DNA from: Betaproteobacteria bacterium
Lineage (GTDB): Bacteria; Pseudomonadota; Gammaproteobacteria; Burkholderiales; Rhodocyclaceae
Assembly: GCA_009781175.1 (NCBI GenBank)
Contig: WQYQ01000024.1
Location: 1-53,041, forward strand
DNA length: 53,041 nt
Direction of reading: 5' to 3'
In this document: piece after piece, positions 25,201 through 33,445 of the stretch
Numbering within the stretch: position 1 is the stretch's first letter
Layout: every line of letters begins with the position of its first letter
Translations under genes and position numbers: made by a program
Notes under the pieces: generated by a model
The model's database searches: none
What the model saw: only the letters and a program-made list of their open reading frames with translations
Told to the model about the DNA's origin: nothing

Positions 25201-26525
25201 GCCCGCACATCGGAGTCATCGGCGCCGGATGGGCCGGGCTGGCATGCGCAGTCGAACTCGCGCGTGCCGATTTGCCCGTTACCGTATTCGAATCCGCGCC
25301 GACAATGGGCGGACGCGCGCGCGTAGTGGAAAAAGACGGCTGGCGCATCGACAACGGCCAGCACATTCTGCTCGGCGCCTACACCGAAACGCTCAGCCTG
25401 ATGCGGTTTTTACGCGTCAATCCGAAACGGTTGTATACCCGCCCGTTCTTCATTCATGTCCCAGGCCGGCTGAAAATCCAGGCCGCCGCGCTGCCCGCAC
25501 CGTTGCATCTCGCCGCGGGCCTGCTCACGGCGAAAGGCTTGAACTGGGCCGACCGCTTTGCCGCAATCCGGCTCCTGCGCACCCTTAAAGCCTGCCGCTT
25601 CACGCTGGGCGAGGATTGCAGCGTAAGCAGATTGCTCGCCCGCACGCGCCAAACCGCAACCCTCACGCAGCTCGTTTGGGAACCGCTCTGCATCGCGGCG
25701 CTCAACACCCCCGCCGGGCGCGCATCGGCTCAGGTTTTCGCCAATGTTTTGCGCGACAGCTTGGCCGCGCATGCGGGCGCGGCGGAAATGCTCGTGCCGA
25801 AAGTCGATCTCAGCGAACTCCTACCGGTGCCCGCGACGGTTTACCTTTCCCGCCGCCAGCAGCAGGTTCACACCGCGACGCGTATTCGCAATATCGAGCG
25901 CACGCCCGATGGCTTCCGGCTCGCGGGCGATCCCTTCGACAAACGCTACAGCCATGTCGTAATCGCCACCGCGCCGTGGCATGTCGCCGCCCTGACCACG
26001 GAATTCAGCGAGCTGGAGCGCCTGCGCGCGCAATTGGACGCACTGCCGAGCGAAGCGATCACGACGGTTTATCTGGCTTACGACCCGCCGCTAGCACTGC
26101 CCGAACCGATGATCGGCCTGGCGGACAGCATGTTGCAATGGGTCTTTGACCGCGGCTGTTTCGGCGGCCCCAAGGGGTTGCTCGCAGGGGTCGTCAGCGC
26201 GGCAGCGGCCAATCTGCCGCGCGAAGAAATCGCCTTGCGCGCCCATCAGGAAATCGAACGGGTTTTCATCGACCGCACAGGCCGCCTGCCGGCGCCGTAT
26301 TGGAGCGAGGTCATCACCGAAAAGCGTGGAACCTTCGCTTGCGTCCCCGGCGTTTTCCGGCCAATCGGCGTCACCCCGGTCAAGAATTTATTGCTCGCCG
26401 GCGATTACGTTGCATCCGACTATCCCGCCACGCTGGAAAGCGCTGTGCGTTCGGGTCTCGACGCCGCACGCACGATCATGCGCGGGCTCGGCGTCCAGCG
26501 GCCGCCGCTCTTCATGGTGACTTAA
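25197..26525 (+). CDS. hpnE: Hydroxysqualene dehydroxylase / squalene-associated FAD-dependent desaturase HpnE
   Basis: A 442-residue FAD-dependent amine-oxidase/phytoene-desaturase-like enzyme. The N-terminal dinucleotide-binding motif GVIGAGWAGLACAVELA is followed by IDNGQHILLGAYTETL, the HpnE signature. The C-terminal LLLAGDYVASDYPATLESAVRSGLDAA binds FAD. HpnE converts hydroxysqualene to squalene, upstream of hopanoids or carotenoid-like terpenoids. The partner genes hpnC/hpnD are not in this window. The 3' end overlaps dusC on the opposite strand by 138 bp. Confidence 0.9.
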   Translation: MSPHIGVIGAGWAGLACAVELARADLPVTVFESAPTMGGRARVVEKDGWRIDNGQHILLGAYTETLSLMRFLRVNPKRLYTRPFFIHVPGRLKIQAAALPAPLHLAAGLLTAKGLNWADRFAAIRLLRTLKACRFTLGEDCSVSRLLARTRQTATLTQLVWEPLCIAALNTPAGRASAQVFANVLRDSLAAHAGAAEMLVPKVDLSELLPVPATVYLSRRQQQVHTATRIRNIERTPDGFRLAGDPFDKRYSHVVIATAPWHVAALTTEFSELERLRAQLDALPSEAITTVYLAYDPPLALPEPMIGLADSMLQWVFDRGCFGGPKGLLAGVVSAAAANLPREEIALRAHQEIERVFIDRTGRLPAPYWSEVITEKRGTFACVPGVFRPIGVTPVKNLLLAGDYVASDYPATLESAVRSGLDAARTIMRGLGVQRPPLFMVT

Positions 26526-27509
26526 CGCGAGCGGCACCGCATAGCACCGCAAAATCGCCTCGATCTCCACGGCGGAACGCACGGCCCGAACTTCCGCCAT
26601 CAGACGCGCCGCTTGCGGATAGTTGCGTTCAAGCAGATACAACCATTGTTTCAAGCGTCCTGGGGCATGCCGCGCTTCGACCTTGGCGCGCACGCGCTGC
26701 CAAAAATGCGCGATGTGCGGCAAGAGCCTCGGCCAATCCTCGTGTGGCGAGGACGCCGCCTCGCCCGCCGCTGCGCGCTGAATCCTGCTCACGAGTAAAG
26801 GATCGGCTACCGCGCCGCGGCCCAGCATCACATCCCCCGCTCCGCTTTCGGCGCGGCAGCGCTGCCAGTCGGCGACGGACCAGATCTCGCCATTTGCGAC
26901 GACCGGAATCTTCACGCTTTCGGCGACACGGGCAATCGCCGGCCAGTGCGCGGGCGGACGATAGCCGTCGAGCTTGGTCCGCGCATGCACCACCAGCTCT
27001 TCAATGCCTCCATCCGCAAGCGCGCCGGCGCATTCACGCGCACACGACGCATCGCGCACGCCGAGCCGCATCTTGGCCGTGTAGGGAATATGCGCCGGCA
27101 CCGCCTGCCGCACCTCCCGCGCAATGCGATGCAATAGCTCGGGCTCATCGAGCAAGGCTGCGCCGCCGCGATGCCGATTGACGGTCGGTGCGGGGCAGCC
27201 GAAATTCAAATCGATGCCGGGCGGATTCAACTGCGCAAGCTGGGCGGCACTTTCCGCCATGCGCAGCGGGTCGGAGCCCAGCAACTGCACACGCACACGC
27301 GTCCCCGCGGGCGTGCAACCAGCGTTTAACAACTCCGGGCTGATCCGGGTGAAAAAACGCATCGGCAGCCGCGTTTCGGTCACACGCGCAAATTCCGTCA
27401 CCGCATGCGTATAAGCCTGCGGACCGACGATACGCGTCAGCGTATCGCGCATCACATCGTCGATCAGCCCCTCCATCGGAGCGAGAATCAAACGCGGCAT
27501 AACCATCAT
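26388..27509 (-). CDS. dusC: tRNA-dihydrouridine synthase C
   Basis: A 373-residue FMN enzyme that reduces U16 in tRNAs. It has APMEG at the start, the active-site Cys in NFGCPAPTVNRHRGGAALL (about residue 101), KMRLG, VVHARTKLDGYRPPAHW, VVANGEIW and MLGRGAVADPLL. The family is normally about 310-330 residues; here the frame runs on about 45 residues past the usual end, and that tail is the antisense of the hpnE C-terminus. Three ATGs lie within nine bases (27509, 27506, 27500); the first is kept, with a weak CAGG upstream. It is convergent with hpnE. Confidence 0.93.
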   Translation of the reverse strand: MMVMPRLILAPMEGLIDDVMRDTLTRIVGPQAYTHAVTEFARVTETRLPMRFFTRISPELLNAGCTPAGTRVRVQLLGSDPLRMAESAAQLAQLNPPGIDLNFGCPAPTVNRHRGGAALLDEPELLHRIAREVRQAVPAHIPYTAKMRLGVRDASCARECAGALADGGIEELVVHARTKLDGYRPPAHWPAIARVAESVKIPVVANGEIWSVADWQRCRAESGAGDVMLGRGAVADPLLVSRIQRAAAGEAASSPHEDWPRLLPHIAHFWQRVRAKVEARHAPGRLKQWLYLLERNYPQAARLMAEVRAVRSAVEIEAILRCYAVPLALSHHEERRPLDAEPAHDRACGVETRTHSAFQRGGIVGCNVIAGEQ

Positions 27510-27626
27510 CGAAAACCTGGGGATGCGATTTTAAGCGCTTGCGCGAACCGAACTTGCCTTGGCTCTCACATAAAAGAGCGCAAAGATTGGCTCCGCATGC
27601 TCGACCCGCGCTCACGCCATGCGTGG

Positions 27627-28313
27627 CTATGCCTCGTCGCTGGTTTTCATCAGCGGCGCAAGTTCATCGGCGAGTGCCGCATACTTGGCCCGAATCGACT
27701 CGGGGGCGCCCGTTCCGATCGCCCGCTCAAGCGCCTCGCAGAAGGCAACAGCCTTGGTGGCGGAGGCCACGGCCAGGCCCCCCTTGAGCCGATGAACCAT
27801 TTGTTCGGCCTCGGCATATCGCCCTGCCTCCAAAAGCTCTTCGATCTGGGCCGAGTCTTCGCGCAACGATAAGGCCAGCGCGTTGCGAAAATCCGTCGCC
27901 GCCGATTTGAGCTCCGATCGCGCTGCGGCTCGTTCGGCCTCGGGCTGTTCGGACATGAAACCGCGCAAGATGTCGGCTAAAGTCGCCAACGAAATCGGTT
28001 TGACGAGACAGGCATTCATGCCCGCATCGAGACAGCGCTGTTCCTCGCCAACATTCGCCGTCATACCAATAATCGGAACCTTGACGCCGCGCGCACGCAA
28101 ATCGCGTGTAAGCGTCAGGCCATCGCAAATCGGCATGTTCAAATCTGTGATCAGCAGATCAAATTCGGCAGCCAGGCAATGCGCCCTAGCTTCTTGACCA
28201 TCCTCAGCCATAACAACCGCACAGCCAAGGGCTTTTAACTGGGTGCGTAGCAGCTGGCGGCTGAGTGGATAATCGTCGGCGAGCAAGACTCGCAATCCAA
28301 TTTTGGTTTCCAT
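27627..28313 (-). CDS. Receiver-HPt phosphorelay protein
   Basis: A 228-residue protein with an N-terminal receiver domain (LRVLLADDYPLSRQLLRTQL; phospho-acceptor Asp in LLITDLNMPICDG, about residue 57) and a C-terminal histidine phosphotransfer domain (MVHRLKGGLAVASA, about residue 170). It would pass phosphate from a hybrid kinase to a response regulator, but no cognate kinase lies nearby. The start at 28313 opens the receiver at the usual place; GAGGA is 13 bp upstream, a little far. An upstream ATG at 28388 would add 25 residues of no recognisable fold. Confidence 0.88.
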   Translation of the reverse strand: METKIGLRVLLADDYPLSRQLLRTQLKALGCAVVMAEDGQEARAHCLAAEFDLLITDLNMPICDGLTLTRDLRARGVKVPIIGMTANVGEEQRCLDAGMNACLVKPISLATLADILRGFMSEQPEAERAAARSELKSAATDFRNALALSLREDSAQIEELLEAGRYAEAEQMVHRLKGGLAVASATKAVAFCEALERAIGTGAPESIRAKYAALADELAPLMKTSDEA

Positions 28314-28691
28314 AAGAACGGAAAGTTCCTCTTCGGGATCTCCACTTTCAAACCGGCAGGCAAATGCATGGGAAAGCGCTCCGCGCATGGTAAGCGAACA
28401 CGCAACGCAAAACCGCTATCAAGGTAGTAATTCGAGTAGCGTAGTTGGGAAATTTGCAGCAAATTTCGCCTTTCCGTTCAAAATTGCAAGATTCATTACC
28501 TGCTGCACGGAAATGGCATAGTTAAAAAATTCGTCCTGGACGTTGACAGCGCTGGAACTTTCGCAGAATTTACAATACCGTCATACCAATGCGATCCCGC
28601 AACTCAGCGGTCAAGCCGAACTCGGCCACGGCTGCGCAGCAAAGCAATGAACAAGATTTAATTGTTCAGTAAAGGAGCGGAAAGGCAGCAC
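28314..28691. other. Intergenic region before the maltodextrin glucosidase
   Basis: A 378-bp divergent intergenic region. The -35-like TTGACA at 28543-28548 is perfect; the -10 at 17 bp (GAATTT) is poor. The left part should hold the promoter of the - strand receiver-HPt gene. An AAATTTGC-AGCAAATTT inverted repeat at about 28449-28466 could be an operator. No gene is seen. Confidence 0.35.
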
Positions 28692-30518
28692 ATGTTCCTA
28701 CTGCATCCCCAGATAGCGCCTTGGTTGATACGCGGCAGCGAGGCAATTCATGTCGTTTTGCTGGCCGAGCGTGGCCACGGCCTGACGGTTCAGCTGCGCT
28801 GCGAACCCGATAACGAGACCCGCTTCTTCGATATGCGCTATGCCGGCAGGGAAGGCGAATTGCATCGTTTCGAGGCCGATTTTCCCTGGGACCACAGCAA
28901 CGAGCCGACGATCTATTGCTTCAAAGTGATCGAAAACGCCCGCCAGCACTGGCTCGCCGCGGACGGCCAGCATCCCCGCATACCGCACCGCGAGCAGATG
29001 TTCCGCATCAACCGCACCGACACGCCGCCAGCCTGGGTGTGCGAACAAATTTTCTACCAGATTTTTCCCGATCGTTTCTGCCAGGGCGATCCGGGGCTGC
29101 AAGTTAAAACGGACGAATATCTCTACGGCGACGGCAATTCGCGCATCGTCGCCAAAGCCTGGGGCGAGCCGGTCAGCCCCACGTACCCCGCAAGCGAGTT
29201 TTATGGCGGCGACCTGATCGGAATCCAAAACCGTCTGGACTATCTACAAAAAGAACTCGGCGTCACCGCGCTCTATCTCAATCCAATCTTCGTTTCCGGC
29301 AGCAATCACAAATACGATACCGAGGATTACTACAACGTCGATGCACATCTGGGCGGCAACGCAGCATTGGCCACGCTCTCGACCGAGTTGCATCACCGCG
29401 GCATGCGCCTGATCCTCGATGCCGTCGTGAATCACACCGCGACCAATCATCCGTGGTTCAACCTCTATGGCCGACACGACGCCCTGGGCGCCGCGCAGAG
29501 TCCGGCATCGCCGTGGCGGCACTGGTATACCTTCGATCAAGCGGGCCACCACTTCGGCTGGAACGGATACCAATCGCTCCCCGTGCTGAACTACGCGGCG
29601 GAAGAATTGCAGAAGCAAATTTACGCCGACGACAATGCCGTGCTACGGCACTGGATGCGCCCGCCCTACTCGATCGACGGCTGGCGCTTCGATGTGATGC
29701 ATATGCTCGGCGAAGGGCCGCGCGCGAAGAACAACGCCTACTATGCGCGCGCCTTCCGCCAGACACTGCGCGAGGAAAACCCGGAGGCTTATTTCCTCGG
29801 CGAGCATTTCAACGAAGCAAGCCGTTGGCTACAGGGCGACCAGGAAGATGGCGCGATGAATTACTACGGTTTTGCGCATCCGGTACGCGAATGGTTGGCG
29901 GGAATGGACATCTCGTATACGTCCGCAACGCTCAGCACGCACGACTTTTCCATCTGGCTCGATTCGGCACGCGGCCGGATTCCTTACGAAAATCAACTCG
30001 CACAGTTCAATCTGCTCGACAGCCACGACACCGCGCGCTTCTTTACGCTCGTCGGCGCCGACAGCAATGCCATGAAGCTCGCGGTGACGCTGCTGCTGAC
30101 TTACCCCGGCACGCCCTGCATTTACTATGGCGATGAAATCGGCCTCGAAGGCGGCCAGGACCCCGACTGCCGGCGCTGCTTCGATTGGGAACGCGCGCAT
30201 TGGAACCGCGAACTTTTGTCCCATTATCAAAAGATGATTGCCCTGCGCAAACAACGCGCCGAACTCCGCCACGGAGCCTATCGGGCACTCGCCGCCGCAG
30301 GCGATGTTTTCGCATTCGCCCGCTTCACACAAAGCGGCGTGAGTCTGGTTGCGCTCAACCGGGGAAGTGAACCGCATACGCTTCGGCTCCCGATCTGGCA
30401 GATACCGGCACAGGTCGAAACCTGGCACACCGCGGACAATGAACCCATCGTCGCGGCACGCGGCTGGATCAGCGTTACGCTGCCGCCACGCGGCGACGCC
30501 TTATTGCTCGGCGGATAA
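28692..30518 (+). CDS. malZ: Maltodextrin glucosidase, GH13 family (MalZ-like)
   Basis: A 608-residue alpha-amylase-family hydrolase that trims glucose from maltodextrins. An N-terminal beta-sandwich (about 1-110) is followed by the catalytic barrel: DAVVNHTA, the nucleophile Asp in IDGWRFDVMHML, the acid/base Glu in FLGEHFNEA and LLDSHDTARF for the third carboxylate. TPCIYYGDEIGLEGGQDPDCRRCFDWE matches the MalZ group. No signal peptide is seen, so it should be cytoplasmic. The ATG at 28692 has AAAGG 6 bp upstream; the TTG at 28662 is less likely. It stands alone without other maltose genes. Confidence 0.9.
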   Translation: MFLLHPQIAPWLIRGSEAIHVVLLAERGHGLTVQLRCEPDNETRFFDMRYAGREGELHRFEADFPWDHSNEPTIYCFKVIENARQHWLAADGQHPRIPHREQMFRINRTDTPPAWVCEQIFYQIFPDRFCQGDPGLQVKTDEYLYGDGNSRIVAKAWGEPVSPTYPASEFYGGDLIGIQNRLDYLQKELGVTALYLNPIFVSGSNHKYDTEDYYNVDAHLGGNAALATLSTELHHRGMRLILDAVVNHTATNHPWFNLYGRHDALGAAQSPASPWRHWYTFDQAGHHFGWNGYQSLPVLNYAAEELQKQIYADDNAVLRHWMRPPYSIDGWRFDVMHMLGEGPRAKNNAYYARAFRQTLREENPEAYFLGEHFNEASRWLQGDQEDGAMNYYGFAHPVREWLAGMDISYTSATLSTHDFSIWLDSARGRIPYENQLAQFNLLDSHDTARFFTLVGADSNAMKLAVTLLLTYPGTPCIYYGDEIGLEGGQDPDCRRCFDWERAHWNRELLSHYQKMIALRKQRAELRHGAYRALAAAGDVFAFARFTQSGVSLVALNRGSEPHTLRLPIWQIPAQVETWHTADNEPIVAARGWISVTLPPRGDALLLGG

Positions 30519-30547
30519 GCAGCCTCGTCCGGCTGGACGGTGAGTCA

Positions 30548-30727
30548 CCCCAACTTGAAAGTTGGGGCTTCCTCGCCACGAATTGGAGGCGCCTTTGGCG
30601 CCGTAACACTTGTGTGCGGCTTCGCCGCATCCCGCTTCGCGGGACCAGCCTTCGGCTGTCCTGCGGCCTTCGGCCTTGTCTCGCTGACCCCGCCATAAAT
30701 GGCGGGGCTTGCGCTCGAACCGTGGTC
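30548..30727 (-). repeat. Full-length palindromic repeat with nested hairpin array
   Basis: The most complete copy of the family: hairpin CCCCAACTTGAAAGTTGGGG (30548-30567), GGCGCC-TTT-GGCGCC (30588-30602), TAACACTTGT, then an inserted 61 bp. CTTGTCTCGCTGACC, the CCCCGCCATAAATGGCGGGG hairpin and GCTCGAACCGTGGTCA follow. The - strand layout (two GC hairpins, then GAAGCCCC...GGGG) resembles the right end of IS200/IS605 elements, but no transposase gene is present. Confidence 0.8.
30614..30674. repeat. 61-bp insert of four TTC-loop hairpins inside the repeat
   Basis: Four consecutive hairpins with TTC loops: GCGGC/GCCGC (30616-30628), CCCGC/GCGGG (30631-30643), CAGCC/GGCTG (30646-30658) and GGCC/GGCC (30665-30675). 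The 5-bp sequence CTTGT stands on both sides (30609-30613 and 30675-30679), and the other copies of the host repeat lack the insert. It looks like a tiny mobile or slippage-derived element with target duplication. Confidence 0.65.
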
Positions 30728-30756
30728 ATGGCGTCGCCAAACGCCCAGACAGCCTA

Positions 30757-30796
30757 CTGTCTTGTCGTTGTCATGCCCACGTCACGCCACTGACAC
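30757..30796 (+). promoter_or_regulatory. Pho-box-like array of GTCA half-sites
   Basis: Four 7-bp half-sites at exact 11-bp spacing: CTGTCTT (30757), TTGTCAT (30768), ACGTCAC (30779) and CTGACAC (30790). PhoB boxes consist of CTGTCAT direct repeats separated by 4 bp, so the first two half-sites are each one mismatch away. The array lies about 105-145 bp before the phosphoesterase gene. Binding by PhoB is inference. Confidence 0.45.
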
Positions 30797-30900
30797 ACAG
30801 CATTTTTATTCTGTGTCGGTCCAGTGCCTTGGCATTTGATCCCTGAAACGCAGCTCCCGTTCTATCGCGGATAAACGGTTGAGTCCCCCTATTATCAACC

Positions 30901-33363
30901 ATGATCATGACCATGACTAAAAAAGTTCTGCCCTTCTCACTGACCGCCATTGCGGCCTGCGTGCTCGCGGCCTGTGGCGGCGGAGGTAGCGACGTCTCGC
31001 CGTCCGGAGGCAATGCCATCACCTCGCCGTCCGGGGACAATGCCATCACCGTCAGCGGCGTGGTGACCGCCAGCGGCTACGTGCCGGGCAGCGACACCGG
31101 CAACCCAACGCTCAAGGCCGGCTACTACCAGAACGCCACAGTGTTCCTCGACGCCAACGGCAACGGCGTGCTCGACAGCGGCGAAACATCGGCGCTCACC
31201 GACGCCAACGGCAAATTCACGCTCAAGACCACCGCCCCCGTCGGCGCGCTGGTGGCTAACATCACCACCACCGCCACCAACACGGCGACCGGCGCTCCCG
31301 TCGCCAGCCACCTGATCCTGCGTGCCTCGGCCGAGCAGGTCGCCGACCAGGGCACGGAGCATGTCGTAATCAGCGCGCGGTCGAGCGAAGCGCAGCGTCT
31401 GGTCGAAGCCAACGGCAGCAACTATGCGGCCGAGAAAGCCAACCTCGCCACGCGCCTCACCGGGCCGGCCTTCAACCTCGGCACGGCCACGGTTACCGAC
31501 CCGCTGGCCGACGTCAACACCCTCGACGGCGCCGCCCAGTACGCAGTGCTGTATGAAGACAACCATCTGACCAACCGCTACACCTACGCCACCACTAAAT
31601 TCGACCGTGGCGACATGTACCCGGATCACCTGGCGGTCAAGGGCGGCGACCCACGCCTGGTCGGCATGACCGGCGTGAGCCCCGCCACCGCCGTGCAACC
31701 GACCCAGCAGCAGGCCAAGATCACCTTCGCCCAGGCCCAGCAGGCGGCGTTCAACATCGAGGGCGTGCCGGCCTTCGACAACATCTTCGTCATCGTCGAG
31801 GAGAACCAGTCCTCGGGCAGCATGCTGGGCAACGTGCGTGTGCCTTACATGAACGCGTTCCTCGCCAAGTTCAACCAGTTGACGACCTACTACTCGACCG
31901 GCAATCCGTCCGAACCCAACTACACGGCCTTGGGCGGCGGCGACGACAACGGCATCACTGACGACAACTGGATAGGTTGCGGCTCCGTGCCGGGAACCCC
32001 TTACGCGATCGCCGACAAGCCTCGCGCCGCGAGCGTGGCGTCGGACGGCCAGCCCCTGCCAGCGATCTTCACCCTGCCGACAGCAGGCGGCACCGCGGAC
32101 GGCGGCCAGAATAGCAACCTTCTGGCGGGCTACAGCGCGACTGCCGGCAACGCTTGCAGTCTCACCCCGACGAGCAGCACCACGGCGGCTCACAACGTCC
32201 CGGGTCCCAATCTATTCACCTTGCTGTCCCAGGCCGGCCTGACCGCGCGGACCTACAGCGAGTCGATGAACCCAGGCCAGGACGCGCGCGCCGACAGCAT
32301 CGCCGAGTCGGCAATCGCCGCCACCTATCAAGGCTCCTATGTCACCGACGATCTGCTAGCCCAGGCCGCGATCGACGCCAACCCGTCTCTCACCGGCGGC
32401 AAACTCACGGGCACGGCGAACTACGCCGTGGTGGGGGGCCTGTACAAGGTCAAGCACGGCCCCTCGATCGCCTGGCAGGAAGCACGCAACCTGCCTGAAT
32501 TCTTCGCCGACAACCGCACCATCTTCGGCACGCAGTACCAGGCGGCCGACTGGCAGAAATCGACAACCTATCCGACCTACGACAAGACGAAGTGGGTCTA
32601 TGACCAGTTCAGCAAGGACCTGGATACCGGCGATGTCGGCAACATCAACTTCATCGTGCCCGATCAGTGCGACGACATGCACGGCGTGGGCAGCGACAGC
32701 AGTTGCAGCAGCAACACGACGGGCACGACACGCGCCGACATTTACCTGCAAAAGGTGGTCAACAAGATCCGCGATTCGGCGTTGTGGAAGAACCCGCAGA
32801 AACGGGTCGCGATTGTCCTCGTGTTCGACGAAGGCGAAGGCTCCGTGACGGCGTGCTGCGGCTGGAATCCAAGCCAGAGTTCAGCCGCCCAGCGGTTGAC
32901 GGTCACCACCAACGGCGCCATCACGACGACTTCGCCGCCCGGCTACAACAAGGGTAACCACGGCCACGGCCAGTCGATCTTCGGCGTCATGACCAACCAG
33001 CACGATTTCGGCAAGCAGAACATGGGCGTGGTGGACAGCGATGCCTACAGCCACTTCTCGCTGGTGCGGACCTTCCAGGACATGTTCCAACTGGCGGACC
33101 CGGTCAACGACGCGAGCTACCTGAACCGCGCCAAGTACACGGAAACGTTCATCGCCCAGAACGTCCTGTACCTGCCGGAACTCGCGGGCAGCGCCGACAC
33201 GCACTTCGACTCTGTGCGTCCAATCAATCACGCCTACGTAATTCCGGCTAGCTACACGCAGAGGCTGAACCCTGCCGACTATACGTCGAATACCAACGGC
33301 GCCGGCACGGCCCAGGTGGGTCCGGACAAGACCCAGGAAAACATTTGGGGTCCGGCGCGTTGA
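30901..33363 (+). CDS. Lipoprotein phosphoesterase, alkaline-phosphatase-like fold (AcpA/phospholipase C type)
   Basis: A 820-residue exported lipoprotein. The signal peptide ends in a lipobox, LAAC followed by GGGG (acylated Cys about 24). Residues about 45-130 form a carboxypeptidase-regulatory-like beta domain (ATVFLDANGNGVLDSGETSALTDANGKFTL). The C-terminal half is a phosphoesterase-family domain: FDNIFVIVEENQSSGSMLGN (metal and nucleophile region), NINFIVPDQCDDMHG, VAIVLVFDEGEGSVTACCG and NKGNHGHGQSIFGVMTN, in the order seen in AcpA acid phosphatases and phospholipase C. It probably hydrolyses phosphoesters at the cell surface. Starts at 30901, 30907 or 30913 are all possible, and none has a clear ribosome-binding site. 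A Pho-box-like array precedes it and a terminator-like hairpin follows. Confidence 0.85.
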   Translation: MIMTMTKKVLPFSLTAIAACVLAACGGGGSDVSPSGGNAITSPSGDNAITVSGVVTASGYVPGSDTGNPTLKAGYYQNATVFLDANGNGVLDSGETSALTDANGKFTLKTTAPVGALVANITTTATNTATGAPVASHLILRASAEQVADQGTEHVVISARSSEAQRLVEANGSNYAAEKANLATRLTGPAFNLGTATVTDPLADVNTLDGAAQYAVLYEDNHLTNRYTYATTKFDRGDMYPDHLAVKGGDPRLVGMTGVSPATAVQPTQQQAKITFAQAQQAAFNIEGVPAFDNIFVIVEENQSSGSMLGNVRVPYMNAFLAKFNQLTTYYSTGNPSEPNYTALGGGDDNGITDDNWIGCGSVPGTPYAIADKPRAASVASDGQPLPAIFTLPTAGGTADGGQNSNLLAGYSATAGNACSLTPTSSTTAAHNVPGPNLFTLLSQAGLTARTYSESMNPGQDARADSIAESAIAATYQGSYVTDDLLAQAAIDANPSLTGGKLTGTANYAVVGGLYKVKHGPSIAWQEARNLPEFFADNRTIFGTQYQAADWQKSTTYPTYDKTKWVYDQFSKDLDTGDVGNINFIVPDQCDDMHGVGSDSSCSSNTTGTTRADIYLQKVVNKIRDSALWKNPQKRVAIVLVFDEGEGSVTACCGWNPSQSSAAQRLTVTTNGAITTTSPPGYNKGNHGHGQSIFGVMTNQHDFGKQNMGVVDSDAYSHFSLVRTFQDMFQLADPVNDASYLNRAKYTETFIAQNVLYLPELAGSADTHFDSVRPINHAYVIPASYTQRLNPADYTSNTNGAGTAQVGPDKTQENIWGPAR

Positions 33364-33396
33364 GCGTCTGACATCGGAAAGCAGTCGCCAGAGCAC

Positions 33397-33425
33397 GGGG
33401 GCGGCTTCGGCCGCCTCCTGTTTTT
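33397..33425 (+). terminator. Terminator-like hairpin between phosphoesterase and peroxidase genes
   Basis: A 9-bp GC-rich stem (33397-33405 with 33410-33418) with a TTCG tetraloop, followed by TGTTTTTGT. It sits 33 bp after the phosphoesterase stop, so downstream genes may be expressed by read-through or from their own promoter. Confidence 0.75.
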
Positions 33426-33445
33426 GTATTCGTCAAAGGAAAAAA

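Noticed and set aside
30614..30674. CRISPR-like array
   Set aside because: The repeated units are short hairpins of different sequence with no spacers; only the TTC loop is shared.
30937..32193. A long - strand frame within the phosphoesterase gene
   Set aside because: Its Gly/Arg/Val-rich repeats mirror the Thr/Ala/Asp-rich + strand protein, which has a lipobox and family motifs.
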